Source: Isoetes taiwanensis (taxonomy: Eukaryota > Streptophyta > Lycopodiopsida > Isoetales > Isoetaceae). From it: a DNA stretch of 64,000 bases. The position numbers and the translations under genes are program-made. Every line of letters starts with the position of its first letter. Within the stretch, counting starts at the first letter, position 1. The stretch is taken from the NCBI GenBank assembly GCA_021234155.1, contig JAJEKV010000030.1, forward strand, positions 14,248,222-14,312,221. The letters are read 5' to 3'. Shown here piece by piece: positions 1 through 9,571 of this stretch. The notes beneath the pieces are model-generated. The model had not been told where the DNA came from. It searched no databases and saw only the letters and a list, made by a program, of their open reading frames with translations.

Positions 1-33
1 CTTTTTCTTTTTTTTCCCCCTTTTTTTTTTTTT
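1..33. repeat. Homopyrimidine (T/C) tract
   Basis: The window opens in a run made almost only of T with a short C block. The next 480 bases, up to the copia fragment, show no gene I can support. Confidence 0.8.
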
Positions 34-519
34 GCTTTATCATCCTATTGCTTGTTGCATGTAATTGCATGCTTTGGGATGGGAATGCTTTTTGGGGCAT
101 TGGTCACCTATGTCAATTGGAGTTCCAAGTTAGGCTGCAACGGATTAACGCGAGCCTCGCTTCTGTTAATGAGCACATGCCTAACCTAGTACTAGAACCC
201 AACCATCTTTTTGCTTATCTAATCCGGCTCTTCATAAGCCCCAACCAAAACATGTAAACTACCTTGCACCTGACTTTGGTTGTATAAACAATTAGGTAGT
301 TGCACTGACCTCAAAAACATATTCTATACCTTGACCACCATTGTCGAAACCTACACTTCTAAAGTGATCTCCCTTTCATAAGATATTTATAATCCAATTT
401 CCACATTAGTATAGTACCTCTCTAACGTGTTCTATGGCAGATAATCATACATCACGTCTCCCTCAACTACATAGTGTTATACCCCGTATCCTTCTACGTT
501 GAATGGCAATATATACACC

Positions 520-1230
520 TTAGCAATTATCATGGTACACCTTCTCCTCATCGTGCTCATCCCCATTTAGGGTAGATTGAGTCTTTGAATGCCCTGCTGC
601 AAAGAGAGTGGCATGATCATCTTTAACTGCATCTTGCCTCATCATGATCTCCTCCTTAATAGAAGTGATCGCTTGATGGAAGCCCATATCTTTGTCTTGC
701 ATGAAGCTGCTGCACAAAGAATCAAATGCATTAGGTAATGACCTGAGGAAGAAAAATAGTTGCATCCACTGTGAGATCTGATGCTCTTCTCCAAAAGCTT
801 TAATCTGCTGGAAGGCGTGCTTCATGTGATCTGAGAACTCGTCAAGACTTTCAGCAGTCTCGTCCCAGCACATATCCATCACCTCTGCATACAAGTGCCC
901 AATCTTATGGGTCTTTTGGTCATGTTTCTCAATGAGAGCATGCCACAAATCGTGGCTATTCTCTTGTTGGAACTCATCAAGGATAGAATCAGCTAAAGAG
1001 AGCCCGATATATGCCATCGCCTTGTCATCTCGGCGCTGCCAAGCATGCAAATCAGCAATATTCTTGGCATCCGGTGCAGGTTCTTGGCCATTAACAATTC
1101 CCCAAACTCCTTCATCCTTGAGAATGAAGATCATTCCACTTTTCCATTGCTGGAAACCTGTGCCGTCAAAGATTGGAATCGCATGACCGCCAGGGAAGGT
1201 AATATGGTTGTAGCTTGCATCCTTCTCCAT
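520..1230 (-). CDS. Ty1/copia Gag polyprotein, N-terminal part
   Basis: This is an open frame of 236 codons on the minus strand that begins MEKDASYNHITFPGG about 50 bases after the primer-binding site. It reads like the UBN2/Retrotran_gag domain of plant copia Gag proteins: an N-terminal motif FDGTGFQQWKSGM, then a helical region with LWHALIEKH and LDEFSDHMKHAFQQ, then SLPNAFDS. The family packages element RNA into virus-like particles in the cytoplasm. No CCHC zinc knuckle follows, and the frame ends in a stop after HDEEKVYHDNC, so the polyprotein is cut short. It is unusually intact next to its neighbours; the homologous Gag at 21249 is frameshifted. It probably makes no functional particle. 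Confidence 0.85.
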   Translation of the reverse strand: MEKDASYNHITFPGGHAIPIFDGTGFQQWKSGMIFILKDEGVWGIVNGQEPAPDAKNIADLHAWQRRDDKAMAYIGLSLADSILDEFQQENSHDLWHALIEKHDQKTHKIGHLYAEVMDMCWDETAESLDEFSDHMKHAFQQIKAFGEEHQISQWMQLFFFLRSLPNAFDSLCSSFMQDKDMGFHQAITSIKEEIMMRQDAVKDDHATLFAAGHSKTQSTLNGDEHDEEKVYHDNC

Positions 1231-1268
1231 TGCTGTGTTGATCTTGAATCAATCTCAGCACACCTAGT

Positions 1269-1280
1269 GCTCTGATACCA
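1269..1280 (-). promoter_or_regulatory. Retrotransposon primer-binding site (initiator tRNA-Met type)
   Basis: On the minus strand this reads TGGTATCAGAGC, directly after the LTR end. It is complementary to the 3' end of plant initiator methionine tRNA and is the usual minus-strand primer site of plant LTR retrotransposons. It fixes the element's orientation. Confidence 0.9.
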
Positions 1281-1616
1281 TGTCAAGGTTGCACCAAGAA
1301 CGGGAGAGAAAGGGATGCACACTGAATTCCGAGAGCGCAAGCTCCCAAAACAAAGGCAAATTGGAATTGTATTCAATGTTGTGAGATACACGAAGTACAA
1401 TGATATAAACAAAACGGTGATACTAAGAATAGTATTAGCCGTTCACCCACCGCCCACTAATAACAGCCGTTACTTAGTTAGGTCGGTGCTCAGTGCTGAT
1501 AAGGTGATGACTCAGTTCAGTTCAGCACTTTCTCAACACCCACTGTGCTGAGTGCTGAGTCACTGCTTCAGCAAGTCTAGCAAGATGGTGGTCTCGATAT
1601 CACATATATCTTGACA
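1281..1616 (-). repeat. Ty1/copia 5' LTR (336 bp)
   Basis: The repeat is bounded by a 7-bp terminal inverted repeat, TGTCAAG at one end and CTTGACA at the other, and adjoins the primer site. It is homologous to the LTR at 20852-21198. Its U3 part is packed with the heptamer GTGCTGA/TCAGCAC and carries two bZIP-type motifs, TGACTCA (1508-1514) and TGAGTCA (1556-1562). Confidence 0.88.
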
Positions 1617-3004
1617 CCCATCATATCAGAAGTCGGAGTTGATCCCTCTGGCAACCAAGCTGACAGAGGCCGTCCACCTGACATCAATCCTTTGTTAAGG
1701 AATCGATGGGGAAGAATGGATGTTCATTCATCCTCTCTCCCCTGGAGACCGTCCTAGCTGCGGAAGCGCAAGTAAACATGAGCACATGACATCAAATATA
1801 CATAACTTTACCTCGAAGAGTGGCTCACCATAGCATACATCGGTAAGAACATCAATAACATCATCATGGAAGAAATCCTACCCAAGGCTCAGACTCAAAG
1901 GGAATGGACTAACAGCTTGGGTCTCCAGAAGTCATTGCAAACAGAATTCTTGGCAACTGAATTGGGCTGGCATAGGAGCATGGCTGTTGGGTAGTCATCT
2001 CCATCTGTCCCTCCTGTGCATACTTTGTAGAATAGGCTGATAAGTATTGGTACTTGACCATAGCCTGCCGGGTGTATAGCCTAGGGGGCTACTCTTGGGT
2101 TGCATATCCCCAGTCCCGATAAGGCAGGAGGAGATCACTCCCTCCACAGGTATACATGCCCATCACAGGCGGCTAGAGGGCCACTGCCCGTCTATGATTG
2201 AACCCCATAGAAGATGACGCAACACCCCAGAGGTGTCGAGCCCATGCCTTGCCCACATGCAGGCTTTACACACAAGAGGGATAAATTTGCCATGGGACAT
2301 GTTCTCCTTATCTGCCGGTCTAGCCCCACCACCCACAGCCAGACGGGCTCTTATGCACAAGCCGCATTAATTGGGAATTAATGAAGCTATCTAGATACAT
2401 TAATTACTAAGGCTTTCAGGGTCTCTTCCCCCCTTCCCAATACACAGGAGTGTGCATAGAATGGAGCGTCATCATTCATAGAACTGAAATGTAGAATAAC
2501 ATCTAATCTATCTACCTAAACATACATGGTTAGGTTCCTTTGTTAGAGCTTGTGATCTCAGAGTCTATAAGGCCTCTAAGGCTAATCTAACATGCTAAAC
2601 CAGCTCATTGCGGGACTAAAAGTCGGCATTGCACAACAGAATTGCGATTTACCTGAACCTTGGCTTGCTCCAGCTCCTCCAAATACGCCCATGCTTCTGT
2701 TGAAGGCGAAGGCGACCGAATCTTGAGGATCTGTTGTGCAAAGCTGACTTAGCGGCATTTAGCAATGGCAGATTGGCTTGGCCGGAATGGCTCAAGGAAG
2801 CTGAAATGCGAAAAGGAAAAAGGTTTAGGGTTCCCCCTTCTATTCCTTTTACATGACCTTTTAGGGTTAGCACTAAAAGGGCATATGGAGCTTTGCCATG
2901 TGGCAAAGGGGTTAAATGCACATGTTTATAGATATGTGCAGCATAGAAAGTTGCCCTCTAGGCCGCAACCCTTTACGGTTTCCAAGTACATGTCGTCAAG
3001 GCGA
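1617..3004. other. Intergenic, no gene recognised
   Basis: About 1.4 kb with only short stop-rich frames. It may include an untranslated leader of the gypsy element that follows, but I see no LTR, no primer site and no splice-compatible coding exon. Confidence 0.5.
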
Positions 3005-3006
3005 CT

Positions 3007-3560
3007 CTGGATTGAGGCCATCAGAGCCTAAAATTAGTTTGTCCGATAAGTTTGATGGTACTCGGTCCAAGCTTCGTGGTTTTTTTAATCAGATCAAGCA
3101 TGTGATCTAGCTCCATCCTTATAGATATCCCACGACCCAGGAACAAGTTGGATTGATTAGTTCTCTCCTCACCGGGCCAATGCTAAGTTGGTTTGCTTCT
3201 TTATTGGAGAAAGGAGCCTCAGAATTGCAGGATTTTGCTGCCTTCACTGCAGAGCTCGAGGCATGCTTTGGAGACACCGATCATCAGCGCACAGCAGTCA
3301 CAAAACTCTGCAATATCAAACAAGGCTCTCGTTGAGCATCAGTATATGCATCAGAATTTTGCCAAATTGCTGTAGATACAGCCTGAGATAACGTTGCACT
3401 TTGAGATTGCTTTCGAAGAGGTTTATGTGAGGATGTCAAAGATATGTTGTTATCTATGGAGGACCCTTAGACTCTAGAAGAAGCCATCAGATTCACAGTC
3501 TGTTGTGATAATCATCTCTTTGAACCTAAGCAAGAGAGACGTAGTCATGTCTTTCCAATC
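3007..3560 (+). pseudogene. Ty3/gypsy Gag (copy A)
   Basis: The translated pieces line up with the Gag of copy B: EPKISLSDKFDGTRSKLRGF, then a stop at an IQLHP-like site, then YPTTQEQVGLISSLLTGP, LSWFASLLEKG, FTAELEACFGD. This is the retrotransposon Gag capsid domain. At least three frame changes or stops break it (near 3108, 3335 and after 3400). No product can be expected. Confidence 0.85.
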
Positions 3561-3679
3561 TCACAAGCACATGTTGCTACGCCTACCCCGGTTCCATTTA
3601 TAGAATCCAGCAGGTCTGGGCCCGAGCCTATGCAGATTGATCGGGCAGTCCGATGGCCCTTGTCCGCTACCGAGAAGCA

Positions 3680-4210
3680 GCATCGGAGAGAGGCTAATCT
3701 TTGCCTCTACTGTAGAGGAACTGGTCATATCACCGTGGATGCCTTGTGAAGCGTCCAAATCAGTCGAAAAAACTCCAGGGGCCAGGCCAAGTAGTAGGAG
3801 TCTCTCGTCGGTTGGCCGCCATTTCTCAGACTCCTTGCACGCTTCATGACAAGCTTATCCCATCAGGTCAGCAAGGAATTTTTTATCTCCATATCATTAG
3901 AATCAGAGGTTGGAAGCATTGGCGTAACTTGATTTGTGGTGAAAATGCCTGCTTTATGGATAGTGCGTTTGCCACTAAGCACGCCATCCCTCGAAGCAAG
4001 GTTGAGCATCCCAGTTCTGTCGGTGTGATTGATGGACGTGGGATCTCCTCGGACGTAGTCACATAATGTACTGCACCTCTTCAGTTTTTGTTCGAGGGAG
4101 CTTCTTGTAGAGTTTCCTTCAATCTCGTCACTAGCCCACATGTGCCAACGGTCTTGGGTCTACCCTGGCTCGAGCTACACAACCCACAGATTGATTGGTG
4201 TACTAGATCT
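3680..4210 (+). pseudogene. Ty3/gypsy nucleocapsid zinc knuckle and aspartic protease (copy A)
   Basis: A zinc-knuckle start, CLYCRGTGHI, is seen near 3706; its last cysteine is lost by a frameshift. The protease-like part holds the remnants CFMDSAFATKHAIPRSK and VLGLPWLELHNPQIDW, the latter being the conserved tail before reverse transcriptase in chromoviruses. Several stops are present. A low-complexity segment rich in Ser, Ala, Pro and Val follows to about 4500, as in copy B. Confidence 0.75.
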
Positions 4211-4587
4211 TTTCGGTTTGCTAATGCTAGCTCTAGTTCCAATCCATTTGCAGTTCAGTCCTCTGCACCAACATCTACTTCAGTCCGTGTTGTTCTTGTT
4301 TTTGCTCCACATCCTGATTCGGCTCTTGTCTCTGCTCCAGTTCATGTCTCAGATTCTAACCATGGTCTAGATGATGTCTCAGCTTCAGTTCTTGCTCCAA
4401 TTCCCGCCCTAGTTCCTGTTCCAGTTGCTCCTACTTCTGCTCCTATTCATGTTCCCCTTTCCGCTCCTGCTCTTTCTTTTATAGAGGCTTCTTCATGCCC
4501 TCAGCTCCGTATCTCGAGATCTGGTAGGCAAGATCCCAGTTCCGCATTTGCAATCCAAGTTCATCCTTCGACTAGCTCTGCTTCAGT

Positions 4588-4935
4588 ATGTGTGCTCTTG
4601 TCCTTTCTAATAAGTACAAGGATTTTGGTGATGTTTTCGATAAGGTCAAAGCCAGTAAGATTCCCGAGCATCGTCCCTATGATTGCTTTATTGATCTTCA
4701 GCAGGGACAACTGCCATATGGCCCTATCTATGGCTTATCGTCAACAGAATTGGAGACTTTGCGGACCTGTATTGAGAAGAATCTTGCAACTGGATTTATC
4801 CGACATTCTCAGTCACCCGCAGGAGCTGCTATCTTCTTTGTTTCCAAGAAGGATGGTTCTTTGCAATTGGTGGTGGATTATCCCAGCCTCAAGGACGGTT
4901 CTTTGCAGTTGGTGGTGCATAATCAGTATCCTCTC
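4588..4935 (+). pseudogene. Ty3/gypsy reverse transcriptase, N-terminal part (copy A)
   Basis: The frame reads FGDVFDKVKASKIPEHRPYDC, then LATGFIRHSQSP and FFVSKKDGS, the entry of the gypsy reverse transcriptase. A short imperfect duplication (4855-4918) repeats the DGSLQLVV segment. The frame then runs to NQYPL, where the inserted element begins. Across the insertion it resumes as PLIPELLERLQGAQ, the expected continuation. Confidence 0.85.
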
Positions 4936-5766
4936 TGATATGGATAAAGGATTCTTAGAGATATTGTCTACTTTGAACAACAGTAAGATAGACAGAAACA
5001 GAAGAAATCACGTTCGGATTCTTATATAGCTATTTCAACAACAAAGGGTACTTGGCTTCCACAACCAAGCTATGGAGCATCCAATCTCCACCCAACCGGG
5101 TCCAGAGAAACTAAGGCGAATTCCAAGGGCTTAGAACTAATGGATTCCAGCCACAGCTTATTTCTACTGAAGCATGTGACCTCAATACACACACCATTCA
5201 AGCACAAATATATACTTAGGCAGGTGGAATTGAGATTGGGTCCCCGCTCTTCTACATCAAAGAAAGACTCCGTAGAAAAGATTGGGAGAGAAGCTTCAAT
5301 AGGGTCGTCACTTAATGAGCCTGGGAGCAGCAGCGACAGTGAGCAATGATCTGACACCGGATTCTGCAGCAACAACTCTCGATCTTCCCCTGCAGGTCGG
5401 ATTTGGGAACTCCATACTTGGGCCGGTTTGGAGAAGCCGAAACCCAGCAGAGTCTTCCGTTGTTTTCTTACGAACCAACCGCCTCGGATAGCAGTTCGGC
5501 TTTTTCCTAAAAAAGCGGCATGCTATTCTCCACCAAATGTCGCCCTTTTATAAAATTAGTTGCATGAGGCGTTCCCTCGAAAATATCATCTCTTTTTGTG
5601 AAGATAACTTCATAAAAGACATTGTGCCCTATTTCTTTTTTTTTGTAATGGTTAAAGGTCATGTCTTGCCCCATTTTTGCCACTTCTTATAACCACTAGT
5701 GTCATTATGCCCCATTGCCTTAATTCCTTTATTACTGGACCACTCCCCCTAGCATGCTCCATATCA
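4936..5766 (-). repeat. 3' LTR of the nested element (831 bp)
   Basis: This is the left copy of the direct repeat, the 3' LTR in the element's minus-strand orientation. It differs from the partner at 7084-7909 mainly by small indels around 5190-5275. Confidence 0.92.
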
Positions 5767-5785
5767 GTTCCATCCCTTCTTAAGA
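5767..5785 (-). other. Polypurine tract of the nested element
   Basis: On the minus strand the bases just before the 3' LTR are purine-rich (AGAAGGGATGGAAC), as expected for the plus-strand primer site of an LTR retrotransposon. Confidence 0.7.
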
Positions 5786-7069
5786 AGATCGTCCGCGATC
5801 TTTCGAATGCACTTGAGATGGGTCCATCCCTTCTCAAGATAATTGCTCCCAAATCAAATTGCATCGAAGGGTTCCTTAGTCCTGCAAACTCAAGAAACAG
5901 TTATGGATATCCGCGTACTTCCACAGTACGATATATCCTTGTATCTCCGCGGTACATTATTATCGTTCGTACCTCCGCGGTACTACTTGATTGTATCTCC
6001 ACGATACCAAATCCATCATGGGTATACACAAGAAATAAAATTTTTACTCTTTATTTCCGCATAAAGAAAATCACTTACGAGCTTTACCCATAAGTCAGTC
6101 TAATAGAAAACGATTTAAGATTCCGCATCCAAATTTTTGCGTCAATATCCTTGACAGCTTGTCCGTAAAATTCCTTCCCAATACTTAACACTAAGCAAAC
6201 CTGCAAATAAGGTCAAGTGTTAGTATAGATGACTTCTTAAGTCGATTATTTATCTAAATGACCCCACGGTCAATCACTCTCTCAGATCACCACGATCTAG
6301 CTCCGCAATCCCAAGCAAAATGCTTTTGCAGTTCTCCATACTCAGGCTTAAAGGTTGGAATCTACACGGGCCCAAATGACCAACAGGAACTTCTAAAGAT
6401 GGCAAGAGATTATGGTGGGTAGTTTGACTTTCATGTTAAAGCAGAGCTCAGTGTTTTGCATGACAACTCGTTCTCAGCAAGTCGGTCCTCTCAGCAAGTC
6501 GGTCCTTATGCGCTTCCTTATGCTCTTCAAGCATTCTCCACGAAAGCACCAAGCTTTTCCTCTTCACATGCCCTCCCTGCAAACAGCAAACAGTCATACT
6601 TCCACTGAACTTGCGGGACCTGCCTTGCATGGAATGGGCATGATAACCAAAATTTGCATTCTTTTTCTACAAGCATAATGGTCGCCCTCAGAATAACCCC
6701 TCAAATAAATCGATAGGAACTTCATCCTTAAATCTTCATGTATGCTCTGCATATGCCAAAAAGAAATCGTAGAATCTGCTATAGCCATGTCTTCCTAATC
6801 CTGGCGCAGTGGGTGCCATCGCCTATGCAAAGCATCTCTGAAGAAAACCATATCCGCCTACTCCGCCCTATGAATCGGCAGTGCCCTGCTTCACCCTGCA
6901 TATTCGGCATGCCCATGATGCCAACTCCATCCGCACAATAGGCCATCGCCACGACTCCACTTCTTTGAAGAAGTTAAACCCATTCCCTAACACTTCTTTG
7001 GCGAAGTTCTTGGTGCTGTGCAGCCTTGATGTTCCCATAGCCCATAGATTCCAGAAGAATCGCAACCGG

Positions 7070-7081
7070 GCTCTGATACCA
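7070..7081 (-). promoter_or_regulatory. Primer-binding site of the nested element
   Basis: On the minus strand this reads TGGTATCAGAGC, two bases after the 5' LTR, complementary to initiator tRNA-Met. It shows the element's orientation. Confidence 0.9.
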
Positions 7082-7083
7082 AT

Positions 7084-7909
7084 TGATATGGATAAAGGAT
7101 TCTTAGAGATATTGTCTACTTTGAACAACAGTAAGATAGACAGAAACAGAAGAAATCACGTTCGGATTCTTATATAGCTATTTCAACAACAAAGGGTACT
7201 TGGCTTCCACAACCAAGCTATGGAGCATCCAATCTCCACCCAACCGGGTCCAGAGAAACTAAGGCAAATTCCAAGGGCTTAGAACTAATGGATTCCAGCC
7301 ACAGCTTATTTCTACTGAAGCATGTGACCTCAATACACACTGATTCAAGCACAAATATACTTAGAGCAGACGGAATTGAGATTGGGTCCGCTCTTCTACA
7401 TCAAAGAAAGACTCCAGCCGAAAGATTGGGAGAGAAGCTTCAATAGGGTCGTCACTTAATGAGCCTGGGAGCAGCAGCGACAGTGAGCAATGATCTGACA
7501 CCGGATTCTGCAGCAACAACTCTCGATCTTCCCCTGCAGGTCGGATTTGGGAACTCCATACTTGGGCCGGTTTGGAGAAGCCGAAACCCAGCAGAGTCTT
7601 CCGTTGTTTTCTTCTGAACCAACCGCCTCCAGATAACAGTTCGGCTTTTCCTAAAAAAAACGGCATGCTATTCTCCACCAAATCGCCCTTTTTATAAAAT
7701 TAGTTGCATGAGACGTTCCCTCGAAAATATCATCTCTTTTTGTGAAGATAACTTCATAAAAGACATTGTGCCCTATTTCTTTTGCTTGTAATGGTTAAAG
7801 GTCATGTCTTGCCCCATTTTTGCCACTTCTTATAACCACTAGTGTCATTATGCCCCATTGCCTTAATTCCTTTATTACTGGACCACTCCCCCTAGCATGC
7901 TCCATATCA
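7084..7909 (-). repeat. 5' LTR of the nested element (826 bp)
   Basis: This is the right copy of the direct repeat, followed by the second CTCTC of the target duplication at 7910-7914. After that the gypsy reverse transcriptase resumes. Confidence 0.92.
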
Positions 7910-7914
7910 CTCTC

Positions 7915-8945
7915 CCTCTAATTCCAGAGCTACTTGAGCGATTACAAGGTGCACAATACTTTCTTTGAGATGCTATGATCTTCAAGATGCCTATAATCTT
8001 ATCCGGATCAGGGAAGGTGATGACTAGAAGAGAGCCTTTCGAACTCGGTATGGTCATTTCAAGTATATCGTCATGCCTTTCGGTCTTATCAATGCTCCAG
8101 CGGTCTTTCAGCACATGGCTAACAATGTTTTTCGGGAGTTTTGGGATCTCTTTGTGATCATCTATCTGGATGATATTCTGGTTTATTCGAAGACTTTGGC
8201 GGAGCCTGAGGAATATATTTGGAAGTCCTTCAGAAGTTGCAGGAACATGGACTTTATGCCAAGCTAGAGAAGTGTCAAGTTGAGCAGGATAATATTGAGT
8301 TTCTTGGCTATCGCATCACATCTCAGGGTATTTCCATGGATCTGGAGAAGTCAGCACAGTTCTTGATTAAAAAATACCTTCGTCAGTTAAAGATGTGTAG
8401 TGCTTCTTGGGGTTTGCCAAATTCTATCGTCGCTTCATCAAGAACTATTCGGAGATTGTCTTGCCTTTGACACGTCTCACCAGGAAGGATGTCCCGTTTG
8501 AGTGGACAATTGAAGCAGAATCAGCATTCATCACTTTGAAGCATGCATTTACAACAACACTCATTCTTGCACACCCAGATCCTTCGTGTCCCTATATTCT
8601 CGAAGCTGACGCATCAGACTTTGCTCGTGGCAGCATCTTGTCACAAGGGGAGGATGATCATGAGCTGTACCCGGTCGCCTATCATTCTTGAAAGTTTCAG
8701 GCTGCTGAGATCAACTATCCTATTTACAATAAGGAACTTTTGGCGATCGTTGACTCTTTTCAAGAGTGGCGACGATTTCTTGAAGGTTCTCCTCATAATG
8801 TGACTCTGTATACGGACCATCGCAACCTGGAATATTTTCAGTTTGCTCGAGTTCTTAATCGTCATCAGGCTCGATGGCATACAAATGTGCTATCCCGTTT
8901 TGATTTCGTCACAAATTTCGGCCTGGCACACTTCAAAGAAAACTA
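7915..8945 (+). pseudogene. Ty3/gypsy reverse transcriptase and RNase H (copy A)
   Basis: After the nested element the reverse transcriptase continues, frameshifted, with [18 protein letters not shown] and the catalytic box YLDD at 8163-8174 inside [14 protein letters not shown]. Further on are [16 protein letters not shown] and FAKFYRRFIKNYSEI (connection). The RNase H part shows LEADASDFARGSILSQ, NKELLAIVDSFQEWRRFLEG and TDHRNLEYFQ. Stops and frame changes at about 8265, 8400 and 8690 prevent a single product, but the catalytic aspartates of the YLDD box survive. Confidence 0.88.
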
Positions 8946-8984
8946 GATGCTCTTTCTCGCAGATCCTATTCATGATACATACTT

Positions 8985-9571
8985 GTTGGAGTCTGTTCGG
9001 GCATCTCTTCTTTTTTTATTCTTTGGCGCAAGATGTATTTTCACATCTTGACTTAGCAGCATCTTCCCGGCAAATGCAGTTGGACTATGATCATTTTGAG
9101 GGTCAAGATGGACTTCTGTATATTCTGGATGGTGCTCCCGGACTTCAAGTTCTGGAGTCCTATCATGATTCTCCTCTCGCTGGCCATTTTGGGATTGCCA
9201 AAACTCTGGAACTCATTGCTCGGGATTATTGGTGGTCAGGTCTTCCTCGCACTGTTGAGACTTTTGTACGCTCATGTGATATTCACTGTCATGCAAAAGC
9301 TCTCAAATACCATCCATAGTTTCAGCCGGTCATTGGAAGAGCATTCCAGTGGATTTCATTGTCGAGCTTCCATCCTTTCAGAGCCATGACGTCATCCTTG
9401 TTGTCCTTGATCGTTTTTCCAAGATGACGCATTTCATTCCTTGCAGCACTTCTATCTCCAGCAAAGCCACGACTATTCCCTTGCTTCGAGAGGTAGTTCG
9501 ACTCCATGGCTTACCAGATACCATTGGCAGTGACCACGACCCCCAGTTTGTTGCCAATTTTTAGAAGCGTT
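8985..9571 (+). pseudogene. Ty3/gypsy integrase, N-terminal part (copy A)
   Basis: An H2C2 zinc-binding domain is visible as HDSPLAGHFGIAKTLELI and YWWSGL, followed by SCDIHCHAK. After a stop the core follows with VDFIVELPS, DRFSKMTHFIPC, LLREVVRLHGLPDTI and FVANF. In intact relatives the core continues to a catalytic glutamate and a chromodomain; here homology stops near 9571. Confidence 0.85.

Larger units (their letters stand above)
520..1616 (-). mobile_element. Truncated Ty1/copia retrotransposon (5' LTR, primer site, Gag)
   Basis: Read on the minus strand, the order is LTR (1616-1281), tRNA primer-binding site, then a Gag reading frame starting at 1230. Nothing to the left of 520 resembles protease, integrase, reverse transcriptase or a second LTR, so the element keeps only its 5' third. 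It belongs to the same family as the element at 20852-24955: the LTR ends and the Gag start are nearly the same. Which mechanism removed the rest cannot be seen. Confidence 0.85.
4936..7909 (-). mobile_element. Non-autonomous LTR retrotransposon (LARD-like), nested in gypsy copy A
   Basis: Two near-identical direct repeats (4936-5766 and 7084-7909) flank 1317 bp of internal DNA. Both LTRs start TGATATGG and end CCATATCA, an 8-bp perfect inverted terminus. The bases CTCTC stand on both sides (4931-4935 and 7910-7914), a perfect 5-bp target duplication. A primer site next to the right LTR and a purine tract next to the left LTR put the element on the minus strand. The internal part has only short frames unlike any retrotransposon protein, so it would need enzymes supplied in trans. 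The LTRs differ by several small indels and substitutions, so the insertion is not recent. It is younger than copy A. Confidence 0.93.
3005..9571 (+). mobile_element. Ty3/gypsy retrotransposon copy A, decayed, without LTRs, interrupted by another element
   Basis: The order Gag, protease, reverse transcriptase, RNase H, integrase is that of Ty3/gypsy. The coding parts lie at 3005-4935 and 7915-9571; between them sits the LTR element 4936-7909. All domains carry frameshifts and stops. The copy starts abruptly in Gag (homology with copy B begins near 3007 and 12450) and ends abruptly within the integrase core near 9571, where copy B continues into its chromodomain. No flanking LTR is present, so both ends were lost, probably by deletion. 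Confidence 0.9.

Noticed and set aside
2649-3031. Frames around 2.6-3.0 kb as a leader protein of gypsy copy A
   Set aside because: No homology with the matching region of copy B; probably untranslated or unrelated DNA.
6412-7128. Coding capacity inside the nested LTR element
   Set aside because: Frames are short, overlap on opposite strands and lack any Gag or Pol motif.
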